Below, piece after piece: positions 12,643-41,487 of a stretch of DNA of 64,000 bases. The notes beneath the pieces were generated by a model. That model was not told the DNA's origin. It worked only from the letters and a program-made list of their open reading frames with translations, and did no database searches. Source of the DNA: Glandiceps talaboti (lineage: Eukaryota > Hemichordata > Enteropneusta > Spengelidae); NCBI RefSeq assembly GCF_964340395.1, contig NC_135555.1, positions 6,850,931 through 6,914,930 on the forward strand, given 5' to 3'. Both the position numbers and the translations under genes were made by a program. Position 1 is the stretch's first letter. Every line of letters starts with the position of its first letter.

Positions 12643-14945
12643 CGGGAAGAAATTGTTATTCGGTTGCATGGCCATCTAGTATTTCCTACTTGATTGAGTA
12701 TTAAATGTAATTGCCATGTTCTGTTTTATTGCTTTAATACAACAGGAGATTTGACCATTATTTATAATATTAAAATATAATGTTATCAAGTCAACAATCT
12801 TAATCCTGCAGCTTTTACTGGTAAAAATAATTATATCATTATTGAACTCTTTTTTCTCTGATTGCACATATCAACGTTTGCACACATGGAAATGTCTGAA
12901 AAAGGGCGGATTGGATATTTTGGAACACTTGGTGAGTAAGCACTCCACCAAACGTAAGACAATACATACAAGTTAACTCGGATATTAGGGTCGGGTGTGT
13001 CAAAGGAATTTAGGGTCCTCCAAAACACACAAGGGGGTCAATGGAAAATAAGGAAAGGAAGGGACAGCCATGCAAAAATATATTGACTAAATTTGTTGTT
13101 TCTGTTACTGTACAATAGCTTCTCTACGAGAGATTAATATATTGGCAAGTATATTGGTAAATGTGACAGTTCTGGAGGAGGGGGATTACTCAAATCTTGT
13201 GAGCGGTAGAGGTCTTATTCCTCCAACCTCCTAGGCCACAAATAATGACGACTACCTCATGTAGCGTTAACCACGCCACGTGATCTATTGTATCATACAC
13301 AAGAAATGGATTAATGGAATGATGATTATTATTTTCAGAAACATGCCAAATACGCATTTGGACATTAAAATCCTCCAATAATGTGTACATTTGTATCTAA
13401 AAAAAGAAACGTCTTTTCCATGATTGTAATGATGTTCGCCATGCTCTGTAAACAGCAAAGTGTGTTAATATGTACAAGTGCTGTGGGAAATAAAAGAAAA
13501 AGTTATGTTGGGTTTTCACGAAACAATAACTCCTGGCAAATCAGAACAGAATAGACTGAAACATGTGCTTTGCACAATTCACGGTCTAAGAATATGTGAA
13601 AATCAAGAACAAATTGTAAGTTAATCAATCCAATAACTACGAATGTACATAAAGATGGATTGTCATGACTACATGATTATCATTCCAAACTACAGGCACT
13701 TATGACATTTTTGAATTGCTACAGACACCCTCGCCTTCCTTTTTATAGCGTTATCGTCAGCGCCAACAGCACCGCCTGATTGAAGGGGTGAGGACGGGAT
13801 CTAGGAATTGGTTGTACATGCCCGTCCATACGTACGTGCATGCGTGTGTGCGTGCACAAATGCGAACCTTAGTCGGTATTCAACTCCTTTCTCAGTTGTT
13901 CACTAATCGATTGCCTTCAATCCTTGTACGAGGCAGAGATTAGTATATTTAATTGGCATAAACTAATAACTTTGCCTCGCTTTTCAAGCACAGCCAAGTG
14001 CCGATGTTCTTTTGTCATCTTTCGAAACGTTTCAACTAAGTGATGATGATATGGCGTAAGCAAATGCTATACTCAGTAGCTTTAACAGTAAATCTAGAAG
14101 CAGACGTTGAAATATTTATTCTTTTATGGATTTTACCCTTTTGAGTTTACGAAATTCTCGAAATATTTTCTTGGAAAAAAAACGATCATACTAAATTTTT
14201 GTCTTGGAATACCACAAGTTCGTATCAAAACTGTCAATAATGAAATAAAAAAGAAAACAAAAAATGTTGATATACCCATTGTCAGATTAATATGATTTTG
14301 AAATGAAAAAGCAGCCTTGCCTCCTTGAGCATGCACTTTTAATGAGATTAGAATATCAAGTTATGTCAGACTAGCCGCATGGTTTCATATTAAGACCATA
14401 AACATAGTAGAGATTAAGCTCTTACTGTGATAGTGTTCATTTGTTGGGTCTATGTGGTCAACGTATGGCTGCATATTTAAAAATGTTTAAACATGTACGA
14501 TCGTAAAAGTTTGCCATGGGTCTATTGTAGCAGTGTACATGCTCTAACTGCTCATTTCAAGACTACAATCATGTAAGTACTGAGCAGACACCTCGGAAGC
14601 AATGGTTGTGTGTTATCAGCATTGCGTTTATCCGATCATACAACCTTGTGGTCAGTCTCCCATAACTTGATACCCCATCTATTAGCAAAGTGTTTGCTGA
14701 TGGTGATGAACGTCTAAACTGAAACTTATTGTAAATATCGAATTCCTATGAAAATACGACTGTTAACGATACAGTTAATCAATAACCGTTACTGTAACAT
14801 CTGTAAGCAACGTCATCTTCAAGAAAACCTTATGCTTTAGGTGTATTTCCAACCGTCAAGGTGTTTGTCCACTTAATCTGACTATTACATTACTCGTCTG
14901 GTTTTCTTTACAACGAAGATGAATCACCGTCTTCTAGTTTGATCT
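9297..14945. other. No gene recognised: 3' flanks of two convergent genes
   Basis: AT-rich non-coding DNA holding the 3' ends of the + strand helicase and the - strand channel gene. An AATAAA at about 10114 could serve the helicase. Homopolymer G or C tracts occur near 10840 and 11116. ORFs here are short and featureless. Confidence 0.6.
12588..12641. repeat. TTG trinucleotide repeat
   Basis: About 17 TTG units with a few interruptions, in non-coding sequence. Confidence 0.9.
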
Positions 14946-29950
<15,005 letters not shown>

Positions 29951-30107
29951 CGTTGTTGTTCCTCTCTTGTTCCATTTGCCGCCATTGTTGAGATGTGTAC
30001 CTTCATCCTGTAATATCTTATCATTAAATTTTACAACCTTTGAAGGTTGGTCTCGAACAGGATGAGTTGTGAGTTGAATTCCGTCTTGACTAGTTATATC
30101 TTGTTCC
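29951..30107 (-). CDS. Probable N-terminal extension of the LDLa-DEG/ENaC gene
   Basis: The frame of the TM1 exon stays open upstream of the ATG at 29950 for 52 codons. It reaches a good acceptor (GTACTCTGACAG|GGAAC) at 30107, with an in-frame TAA further upstream and no ATG between. The segment is hydrophilic and would be cytoplasmic. It needs an upstream exon ending with two bases of a codon, which I could not identify. If it is instead 5' UTR, translation starts at 29950. Confidence 0.55.
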
Positions 30108-32110
30108 CTGTCAGAGTACACGAGTGACAACAATTAATCATAGACTAATAAATCATTTTTATAACAGATAGATCTAGAGGCACCATGCCCATCGCATCTG
30201 TGGTTACTAGTCACGAGAATGCAACACGCATTCGGCGTTTCAAGCTAAAAAACCAGATCTGTATTTTTCGGCAGGCGCGCGCTCTCGGCCCTCTTGACCT
30301 TTAGATCTTTACTTGGGTGGTGCCGTAAAACAAGTTGGGATTTACGATGATGGCAGCGTTGAAACTGGCATCGTCTATACCTAGATTTTAATTTAACTTA
30401 GTTATTTTATCCCGTTCAATGGGCCATGCTTATATCAAGCGACGCTCAGAATTCCACTCAGTATTTACACAACATACTAGTAAAAGGAAGTTCGGTTATA
30501 AATTCCGGACAATGTTTGCAATATGAATCTGACTGTTAGGGATATGTTAGGGGAATAGCCTGAGAAAATTATCTAATTAAAAGAGGGTTGTGCTAGGCTG
30601 TTGACTTTAATTGAACAACCCCGCCCCATCTGTCAAAACAGTTAAATATAATATCAATAGATTAATATTTGTATGAGTATTGTAATAGTTAATATTTATT
30701 GTGAATAAATTACATAATTCGGTTTTAACTAGTCAGTTCAGATTATTATTGGTATTATGTCAATAGTTAATTAGGATTTGATGAAAATTCTATAATTATT
30801 GTTTCAGGATGGGGCAAAAAATAATTCTTGAATCAAAGGGGAACATTATCCTGAATAGGACGGCTAGGTGATTTAACATAATTTCCAAATACGTATACAT
30901 GCATGTAATTTTACTGTTTTTTCAGGGTCCAGAATGAGGTGGGGTACTTGAAATTTCTTACGATCAATGGGTTGGGTATTTAATAAAGTATGAGTGTTTT
31001 GACGAATTATTTCAAAAAACGAAAGAGTCACAACAACAAAAAACACGACACCCCCCCCCCCCCCATCCTCAGTCGGTGTCTTTAAATGCAATACCTTGCA
31101 AAAATCACCCTTTACAACATCGGGAATATGATATTATGTATGTTGTTCAGGTGATAAATGTAGATGTTAGGTCAGTGTAAAGAACAGCTAGATGGAATAT
31201 AGCTTGTACATGTAACACTTGGGCACATCCATTCATATCTAACAACATTTACTGGGTTCAGTATCAAAAATAGACCCACAGTTAAAGATGTTACATTCTT
31301 TTCAATATGCATCAATAACATAACGTATGCGGCTTTGTTTGACAATACGACTTTCAATTATATGTTCATATTTTTTCCCAGTTTACTTAATACGTTGTGT
31401 GTGCCAGGTGTTTTATCAGCAGCACATGAATGGCTGTTATTTTTGTTCAAAATCTATATTTTGACCCTCTCGTTGTGACCTATCATTTGTTTTATTTGGT
31501 TGGATTATTTAGTCTAATTTCTTTGTTCTCTCCACATTTATTCATCTACTAACCAAATCTATTCATCTATTAACCAATATATTTAAAGGATTATCGTATA
31601 TGGTCCTATAGATATTGTGAATATGCATTAGAAGGTTTCCCGAATAGTTCGCATTATTTGATAAATATGTGATTGTACGTTCACCATCGTATATATGGGT
31701 AACAAGCGATAATGATCGCATGACCGTCGACACTACTTGTCGATGGGCAGTGACAAAAACCTTGGTCACGACCATTTCCTGGATGGCTATATTTAAATAT
31801 GTTTGGGGATAATATAACTATATCTCCTATTGCATAAGTTATCAATGAAAAATATACAAAACAGTAGCGGTTTAGAACTTTTACCCATATTTCAAGCACC
31901 GCAGAACCAGTGACGTAGACACTGTCATTGTCGTGATGTAGAACAACGTTAACCAGGGTAGATAACCTACAGGTATTAATAACAGTGTTGGTTTTATTTT
32001 GGTATTGTTAACACAATGCTGGCTTGTGTGTTGTAGAATGGACTCGTCCCCATGAGTTCAAGGTTATCCTCTTTACGATATCTGTCCTACCATAACCTTG
32101 CATGAATTCA

Positions 32111-32114
<4 letters not shown>

Positions 32115-32174
<60 letters not shown>
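32115..32174. repeat. CA dinucleotide array
   Basis: About 30 uninterrupted CA units. Confidence 0.97.
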
Positions 32175-32178
<4 letters not shown>

Positions 32179-32400
32179 AATAATTCAAGTTTCAAATTCG
32201 CACCTCTGCATGTAAGCTGATAAAACATCAAGAGATTACAAATTGTTAATTTGTAAATCACCTTTTTTGTCGAGTTATTTTCACTTACAAAGTCCTTTTT
32301 TAGCCCATATATATCACAAGTAAACAAGAGTCCCGTTAATTGTGATATCTTATCGGACCATAAAAATGTACTGACGACGACAAAAATAATCTTAGACTTG

Positions 32401-32426
32401 TATGTACATGCATGTATGTATGTATG

Positions 32427-32457
<31 letters not shown>

Positions 32458-32575
32458 TTATGTATTTATGTATGTATGTATGTATGTATGTATGTATGTA
32501 TGTATGTATGGGGGGGAATGGGTGGATGGGTGGGTGGGTGAGTGAATGGATGAAAGCATGGGTGGATGGATGGAT
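32401..32575. repeat. TATG array running into GGGTGGAT-type repeat
   Basis: About 24 TATG units with one interruption, a GGGGGG step, then degenerate GGTGGATG repeats. Confidence 0.93.
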
Positions 32576-35500
32576 TATGTATGAATTACGTACACGTACG
32601 TACGTACGAATGTTTCAGCGGTGTGTCTGTCTCTATAGTACGTATTTTTGTGACTGTCGATGTACCAGTACGATATACTAAAATGTAGTTGTTTTTCATT
32701 GAAAGTATATAGAACGAAAGAACATGTTTACGAAGTACGCTGGTTATTATTTGGTCTATTATCCTCATTCGTTTGAATGGCGTCTGTATATTTAGTAATT
32801 ATTGTTACTGGTATAAAAGGAGTTCTAAATAATGATGTCTGGCACCCCTCGCGATTCAATTCATACACCAACTACTTTCTGCTTCATGACTTCTCTCGAC
32901 GAGTTCGAATACTGCAACCGATAACGAATGACATATGATGCTATTTATCATTACAATATGTGTATCGATCGCTATTTGGCCTTGTCAATTTTGAGGACAA
33001 GAGTTGCCATGTGAAGGATTTTAAACTACGCTCGAACATAACGCCCCCGCCCCCAGCAGGTAGAATGTCAAAGATACCATTGTGCAATATTTGGTCTGTG
33101 TCAAAGTGCAAAAAAGTGAGTACAACACGGGAAAGCGCTTTGTACCAATTTGTTTTCTTGTTATTGCATAACAATCACGCTAATACTTATCTAGGAATAC
33201 ATTGTAGTCGGCACAGCGTAAAAGTTGCAGTTGGGTTTGTGGTAAAAAAAAAGAAAAAAAAGAGAAGATGTTTGATAACCGAGATTGCGTGATGCACACA
33301 TCTTTCGAATTATTGATAACCTGTACATTATGCCATCGAATCGTATCTATCACACCTTTCATTGAGAGTGAAAACTCTCCCACTATCACGCAATAACATG
33401 CATTGTTTTATTGGGTGAAGTAAAAATAAATACCATTAAATTGCACATATTTAAGTGCACATCAATTCGTTGCTGGTTAAAACCTCTACAACAACATACA
33501 AGTGTTTGATGGCTTGTGTATCAAAACAGAGTCAATGGTCAGGGGATCCACACGGACATTGGCTAGACAAATTTGTTTTCACGGAAGCAGGTTACCTGCT
33601 TGTGTGTTTGTCTGTCCGACATCGTCGTCTATTTCAGATAGTGTGATCCTGTGTAAATTGATTGATAACTAACTCAATGTTGTCATTATCTTTAACTTTA
33701 TGGATGAATGCAATGGGGGGTAGTTAGATAGGAATTCGCAGCATTCAAGGTTAATGAGAAAAGAAAATTGTTGCGATTTATGAATAATTATAAGGACATT
33801 ATTTTGACATGTTGGTATTTCCTGAATGCATATGAGTGGTTATATAAATTGTTATTTGATGTCGGTATTAATTTCTAAAATTGTTTAAACGATTTTTCAG
33901 CCAGATACGTGACAAAAATAATATGACATTCAGAAAATGATTAATGTAAGCCTAATGACGTTTGTAATTTGTGAATACAATTAAAACTTATCAGAGTCCC
34001 ATGTATATGAGATGTCAAAAATCCTACTATCAGCTTAAAGCTCTCCGGGACCTTAAGTAGATGCTGTCAGATCTAGAGTTCTATATCAGGTCCCTAGGAA
34101 AAAAGTACAATACGCCTTTAGAGACTACAACACTATACACACTGTTCGGGAGAAACACGGTCTGTATTGATGCATTTAATTCATTATGTAATGTGATATA
34201 GAAGAATGTACATTATCATGATTTGCTATTCTAGCATTTAAGGTGACTCGAGATTGTTCTAAGTCATAGGCGGTAAGATAATAACTGTAATCCAAATATA
34301 TGAATAGAATATCCTCGCCCTAGAATTCATCCAACATTTTGCAGCTCGAAACAATACAATATCTAGCTAATTATACGTAGCTCATTGTTTTTAATGTTAA
34401 TTTGTTGTGATGACGAATTTCTAACATGTCTCACCCCACCATATCCTTTAGTATAGTCGTTAATGTTTGTCATGTATATGTATCTAGATTTAATTTCTTC
34501 TGATGTAAAGAATACCTAGGGCACTTTATGATCAATCAAAATAAGATTAATATTTGCTTTTTTTCATGCCAACGAAATTCAATGCGACGCTAACTGTTTT
34601 TCATTAACCCTTATATTTCACGATTGTAATTTTATATCATTAATGGAATTAAATGATAAAATGTTATGATTTGGAATGCACCATCCGTTAACCTCTACCC
34701 CCCCCCCCACTTCAAACACAAGTCATGTCTGTATCCCCTGCTACTCCATCGATGCAATACGTGTGCTGTGAAAATCCTGACACTGACAAGTGAGAGTTTG
34801 TATCGTAGTTCACATTTGTTGCTGCGTCAACGTACTTACCTTTCGTCCACAACTGTGTCACCCCGTAACCACTGAGACTGAAACGGCGCGTGTGTGTTCA
34901 AGTAGGGGTATTCCTGTGCCATATAGCTGGACCCACTGTTTGCCATTACGCACCCTGTTGTTTCTTGAACTGGTCGGTTAGACTATACGGTCATCCCATC
35001 ACTTGTTTAAAATGAACTGTGATGTACCAGTGTATTTGATGATCACGTAAATAATTATTCCATTCAGTCCGTCCTATATGTAAATACACATGGTGAATAT
35101 ATGAATACATTAATGTATCATAAATATTGTCGCTTGTATAGCTCAAGAATTGGTGACAGCTGAATAATAAGCAAAGTGTATAATTTATATTTTTATTTCT
35201 GGTGTCTTATTTCTCAATAGATAAATACCAGCAGTTCTAAAATATCTCGTTTTGTCTTCATGAGGCGCTAGGCTAGTCCGTTGTCACAATTGTGGGCTGA
35301 CTGTGTTGACAATCTATTTACTATAAACTCTTGTTTTGATGGATTTTAGATGTATTCATATTTTGTTACTATTTATACTCTATTAAATGGGTTGTCAACT
35401 AACCAAAGTTGTAACAAATTGTTTGATTGATCGATGAATGTCAGTAAATTATATTTGTCCTCAACGCGAGAACGAACGTTCACTATCATATAGCAGTCAG

Positions 35501-38500
35501 TGTTCATTGAAAAGAGTTAAAAACTTTTATTTTTTGACTTTTCATATTTCATATCAAACGTCACACAAAACTCTTCCTCATCCAAATCAGGGATCTTCTC
35601 CATTCGGGGCTGTCGACTGCCCATCGAACCAGCCACTTGAAGTCGTAAGTTGTATAAGTTGGACTGCTTGTTTTCGAAGACTCTCTGTTATATCTTGAGA
35701 CGACTCGATTTGCTCAGGAGATCTTTAAACATTGACCCACTCACTTGCTACACCGATAAACAAAAAGACTTTCGGCTAACTTTAGGTTATGTTAGTGACT
35801 TGCCACAATACAAACACTCAAATTCAAATACTATGTCTGTAAATATTTCCCCAGACTTGTCCTATTGAGACAAACTATGACGCAATTTCTAACCTCTGAC
35901 CCTTTAATTGGTAAATCAACATGACGATCAAAATACTTGGACGAACAAAAGTAAAATTGATATTTTGATAAAGAATTGCTTGACTTATTTATGAGATTAC
36001 ATCTTCAGAGGAATTTAGAAATTGTCAGGACAGTATTACCTTCACTGTATCAGGGAAGTAGAAAGTTTAAAAATATCTCCCATATTTTAATGTAATCAAA
36101 TCAAAACGCACATGACTTAACGTCGAAATGTTCTAACTTATCTTATCCCAGAATGTAAAACATTAGCACAACCATATACACCTGTCTTGAGTTTTCCTTC
36201 ATACCACAGTTTGGTCGTACGATGTAACCTTTGGCGCCTTTACCCTTATCAAGAAATGATTAATGGAAAATACCTTGGGAAGATGAAACAATATACAATA
36301 TGTAACAGTTTACTCTCTTCAAATCTGCTTGCCTGTGCCGTACAACCCAGAATGATATGGCGTACCTATGCACATACGTGTAACTGGATAACCTGATCTA
36401 AAGTGCGCCACCCACGACTGTGATTTTACAGTCTACAAATTACATACATTCCACATTTACACAGTTCAGTGTCACACCCACAACGTTTTAGTTGTTTTAG
36501 TGACTAAATAAAGAACAGGAGCCATCTAAAACACTCATTTATACATTTTGTCGAAAATGTCTACTCGAGTATGTGCTATACTCATTGTATGGAAATGCAT
36601 AAGCTTACAATGACACAACTAACCTTTGATGAAGCATTGAATGTAAATGTAATACAGACTAGAGTTTGGCTAGATACTATGTAGACCTATTTACCCCAAA
36701 AATAAGAAAGTTTTCTAGTACATGTATATCTATTCGATAATACATGTTTTTTCTCGATTCCAGACAAAAATGGGGGTTAACTGATAATGCATGTGAAAAT
36801 GTCATAAGTATGAAATGTCCGGACCCCCTATCAATTGTGTGCTACACAAGGATGATAAAATGGTGACATTTGATGATTACATAGATAGATCTAGAATTAT
36901 CATAACTACTAACTTATAACATTTTGATTTTCAATCGTTTAATTTCTTTCATAGATGTACACCCCTTGATTTAATTTTTACCGTTTTGGGGAATTTCCAT
37001 GATTTTGATATATAAATTGTGAATAGGTTGTTATATTCCTTCATCTTGTTTTGTATTTCCCTGGATAAACCATCACCACTACGATGATCGATATGATTGA
37101 AAGATTATATTCTAACACGCTTGCACACCTTGCCAAGATTACAAAGAATCAAAGGGTGTATGCTACCTTGAACTGTCTTTTGTCGATGTTATCTTCCCGG
37201 GTGAAATCATTAAGTCACTAAATAAAGAAATTAAATATTGATTCTGTAAGACCAAACTAATAAAATCCTCAATGTGGCCCGGTCAAATATCTTTTCTTTA
37301 ATGTTGTCATGTTTTATTTTTTTTAAATGTAGTTTTCAAGATGAACTTGGTTTAATATACATTTCACATTGAAGATGTCCTTCTGTGAAGTTTTTTTTAA
37401 ATGTAAATCAGTGGCATGTAAAGCAAAATGGGGATAAATGTATAATTTTATACTGATACGAGCAAGTTAAGCTCGACGCACACAGATGATTATTGTCGGA
37501 AAACATTGTTGCTAACATTGTTTTCAGCCGTGTGCAATCCTCAGTTAGACGATTGCACCTATTTTGGAAAGCGCCCTCATTGGCAAATGTTGAGAGTGTG
37601 TTATTTTAATAATGATTTTATCGTTTTTGTCAAAATTATGACCATTGATTGTTTATTCTGTAGCTTAAGCCTCAGACCATTCAGGCCGCTTACCTAAGAC
37701 AACCATATGGTATGCCACGTTGTATTTTTGAGCGAAATGTATGTTTATCAACTAATTAGCATTTACTATAATTTTGCAGCCTTCGTCTTAAACTAACCTT
37801 CGGGTGCACTTTCAGTTCATACCTAAGTGTGTAGGTGATTTCAATGTACAAGTGAGTATTAACACATGTATAATTCAACGTTTTCTTTCCATGCATATAT
37901 TTAAATTCATCATTCTTTCAAATAACACACGAAATCGTTGCTAACACAGTATACACGATATCATTTCTTAGTCCCTTTTGCGACAGAGTCACTATCAGTA
38001 TCACGGTCAAATGGTTATGTAAGACTTTGGAATCCCAGAGATCAAAGAAGCATGGGAGATCGTGATATATCTTGGTTGGCACGAAAAGTCCCTATAGTTA
38101 ACGTCAGCTTATCGTAAAGATATGTATGTATACTCCAGGTGTTACTAAAACCGAAGGCAAGATAGTAGGCCTACCGTACTAATTAATTAAATAACCTGAT
38201 GGGAAGAATAAATTGCATACAACAGTTCATAAATTCTATGAGCTGTGGGGGCCATTAGTGCTACTGGCCAGGTTCCCGAACTGCTAAATTGGATCGAGAG
38301 TCTAGAGTGCTTTTCATAGTCCATCCAACACAGAAGGATCGCGTTTCACAAAATGTTGATAAAATGGCAATGTAATTCTGAGCCTCAAACCCTCTACTAT
38401 GTGTATAAGAAAATATTATAATATCATAAAGGGACTGGTTCGTTGCACAATTGTGCAATTTCAGATACTTGTTTGCGACTTTTTTAACCGATACATGTAG

Positions 38501-38687
38501 ATCTTCTCTTAGCCATGCATAATTTCAAAACTCCTATTTCGTTATTCTTATAATCAATGTACATTCGATTTTCATTTCGGAAGAATCACATATATTTCTG
38601 GTCGTTACTGAAATTGCTAGATTTGGCGCGTGTTCTAGCTAGAATAGGGTAATCGTTACTATACATAATTTATAGTGGTCTGAAATT

Positions 38688-41363
38688 CAGTACCGTAGCC
38701 TGTGGGGGGGGGGCAAGGGGGGCAGCTGCCCCCCCCCCCCGAGATTTTGGAAAAAAGAAAGAAAAAAAGCCACTTTTTGAATACATAGCGATGCTATTAA
38801 AATCGTTATTTACGTGACGATTCCTAGCATGCGCGATTTCAATGGATAGTTCACTAAAGTGACTGTACACTGACTCCTCGCTAATATGTATCTTATATCG
38901 CTATTGTACGCTGGCTTAACTTTGAATTAAAATGTATCCAGTTAAAAATTGTAACATTTTGCAGCAAATTAATTTTATTTTGCGCGGGAAAGTACAAAAG
39001 AAGTGCGCACATGCACTGTGCATTTTCTGCGAGTAACAGTAGTCTTGAAAGTCTCCTTCATTTGAAGATAGCAAGTCGCAATTATAACGTCAGCGAGTGA
39101 AACTCAAAAAAAGACGGAAAAAGTCGTTCAACGTGAGGTTGCCTGCTATGCTGCATGCAGTGACTCGTGACTCCGAAACTGCGCTCGATCTCATTTACAT
39201 CTTGTTCCTTATATTAAAACATTTCATGCTGATAAAACGGCAGATCTCTTTTTGGAATATTTGGTGGCCCTGAAAAACTATTAAACTAGATACGCAGTTT
39301 AAGATCCACTATTTGAAGATATTTCTTTCAATAATTGTGTTCGACGTTGTCTTTTGTTAAAATGTCGTTTGATATAATTATCTCACTGCACACTGACACT
39401 AGCGTTATTCCGCAATTCATTTTGAAGCGACAATTTGCTATGGAAAGAATGGCCCTGAATTTGTAAACAGAGCTGTACCTTCGACATCAAAATCCAAACT
39501 TCAATTTCCATTATAATGATAATGACAAGGAGAATTCACTGAGTTCACCTTGGGTTCCAACATAAAAGAGGCCATAACAGTTTTGGGAGTTGGGTAAAGA
39601 AAATGATTATTTTGTTGTGTTACTTATTTGAGAAAGCACCATCCATTTTTTTTACTTTGAATGTGATCTTTTCGGCAACTACTTTGAAAGATACGACATT
39701 ATGCCAGAAAAAATGAAAAAGCTGTTCAACCTACCCATATATTTTTTTTCTGGTGATTGGCAATATATCCTCATGCGGGCTTCACATTTTTTTCAAAATT
39801 AAGGATTTTTCTTTATATTTTCTGAATAGTACATGTAACAATATACATTTGAGTCTATTCCAAATTATATAATATCTTATACAGTGGTTTTCTTGGCTCT
39901 GATGTTGCATACAAGCATGAATTGAGATTAAATATCCAATGTGCACTGAAAAGAATTGAACAAAAGTTTACGACTAATGGGCCATCAAAAGTCTGAAAGT
40001 CTTGAAATGTTTTGCTCTTTATTCGGGATTTTTTGGAACGAAATTAAACTTCAAGAGAAGTCATTTACCATGTGCACATCCGCATAATATCTTTCAGCTT
40101 TGCCACAACAAAATACACTTCCAGATAACATGTAATACATAGCATAATTGTTTCAATTCTGGTATTTTATTATGTCTATGGTTTGATATTTTATGCCTCT
40201 AAATGGCCTCCTACACTGTCTTATTTTCAATTGTTTTCACCTTTGGAGTTGTCTCCTTCCAACGCATCATTGTATCATATGATTTTATATTTTCACTGTA
40301 GTGTAGGTGACAGAAGCCTGAGAAGGGGTGGCTGAAATAATGCTTGAGTTTCAATTGGCTGGGCTTAACATTTTTTGAGAAGAGAGGGTGCGAGGAACTA
40401 CACCATTTGTTTAACCGTAAATTGTGTACATTTCCTAACTGTAGCTATGCAGACAAATTACATGAGATAGTATCAAGATGATATGTTGGAACCCAAGGTG
40501 AACTCAGTGAATTCTCCTTGTCATTATCATTATAATGGAAATTGAAGTTTGGATTTTGATGTCGAAGGTACAGCTCTGTTTACAAATTCAGGGCCATTCT
40601 TTCCATAGCAAATTGTCGCTTCAAAATGAATTGTGGAATAACGTTAGTGTCAGTGTTCAATGAGATAATTATATCAAACGACATTTTAACAAAAGACATC
40701 ATCGAACACAATTATTGAAAGAAATATCTTCAAATAATGGATCTTAAACTACGTACCTAGTTTAATAGTTTTTCAGGGCCACCAAATATTCCAAAAAGAG
40801 ATCTGCGGGTTTATCAGCATGAAATGTTTTAATATAAGGAACAAGATGTAAATGAGATCGAGCGCATCTTCGGAGTCACGAGTCACTGCATGCAGCATAG
40901 CAGGCAACCTCACGTTGAACGACTTTTTCCGTCTTTTTTTTTTTTGAGTTTCACTCGCTGACATTATAATTGCGACTTGCTATCTTCAAATGAAGGAGAC
41001 TTTCAAGACTACTGTTACTCGCAGAAAATGCACAGTGCATGTGCGCACTTCTTTTGTACGTTCCCGCGCAAAAAAAATTAATTTGCTGCAAAATGTTACA
41101 ACTTTTAATTGGACACATTTTAATTCAAAGTTAAGCCAGCGTACAATAGCGATATAGGATACATATTAATAGCCATGAGTCAGTGTACAGTCACTAAATA
41201 GTGAACTAGCCATTGAAATCGCGCATGCTAGGAATCGTCACGTAAATAACGATTTCAATAGCATCGCTATGTATTCAAAAAGTACCTTTTTCCCCCAAAA
41301 AAATCTCAGGGGGGCAGCTAGCTGCCCCTCTTGCCCCCCCCCCCCCCACAGGCTACGGTACTG
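38688..41363. mobile_element. Fold-back element with ~880 bp inverted arms, hAT-like tips
   Basis: The left arm 38688-39563 is repeated as its reverse complement at 40483-41363, with scattered substitutions and small indels. A 919 bp unique centre separates them. The outer tips are CAGTACCGTAGCCTGTGGGG and its complement ending GGCTACGGTACTG, followed inward by long G/C runs. Tips of the form CAGTGGCGTAGCC next to G runs are, from memory, typical of some invertebrate hAT elements, so a non-autonomous hAT relative is likely. No transposase ORF is present. An 8 bp target duplication is not seen: the left flank is CTGAAATT, while the right side runs straight into a CATA microsatellite. Part of the centre (about 40180-40228) resembles 62711-62775. 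Confidence 0.8.
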
Positions 41364-41378
41364 CATACATACATACAT

Positions 41379-41411
<33 letters not shown>

Positions 41412-41450
41412 TACATACATACATACATACATACATACATACATACATAA

Positions 41451-41486
<36 letters not shown>
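41364..41486. repeat. CATA/CA microsatellite abutting the fold-back element
   Basis: CATA and CA tracts begin immediately after the last base of the element's right tip. Confidence 0.95.

Positions 41487-41487
<1 letters not shown>

Larger units (their letters stand above)
30134..38687. other. No gene recognised
   Basis: AT-rich sequence upstream of the channel gene. It may hold that gene's first exon and promoter, which I could not identify. Contents seen: a poly-C tract near 31050, a CA array at 32115-32174, a TATG array at 32410-32510 followed by GGGTGGAT-like repeats to about 32575, and poly-C near 34700. All ORFs are short and lack recognisable motifs. Confidence 0.6.
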
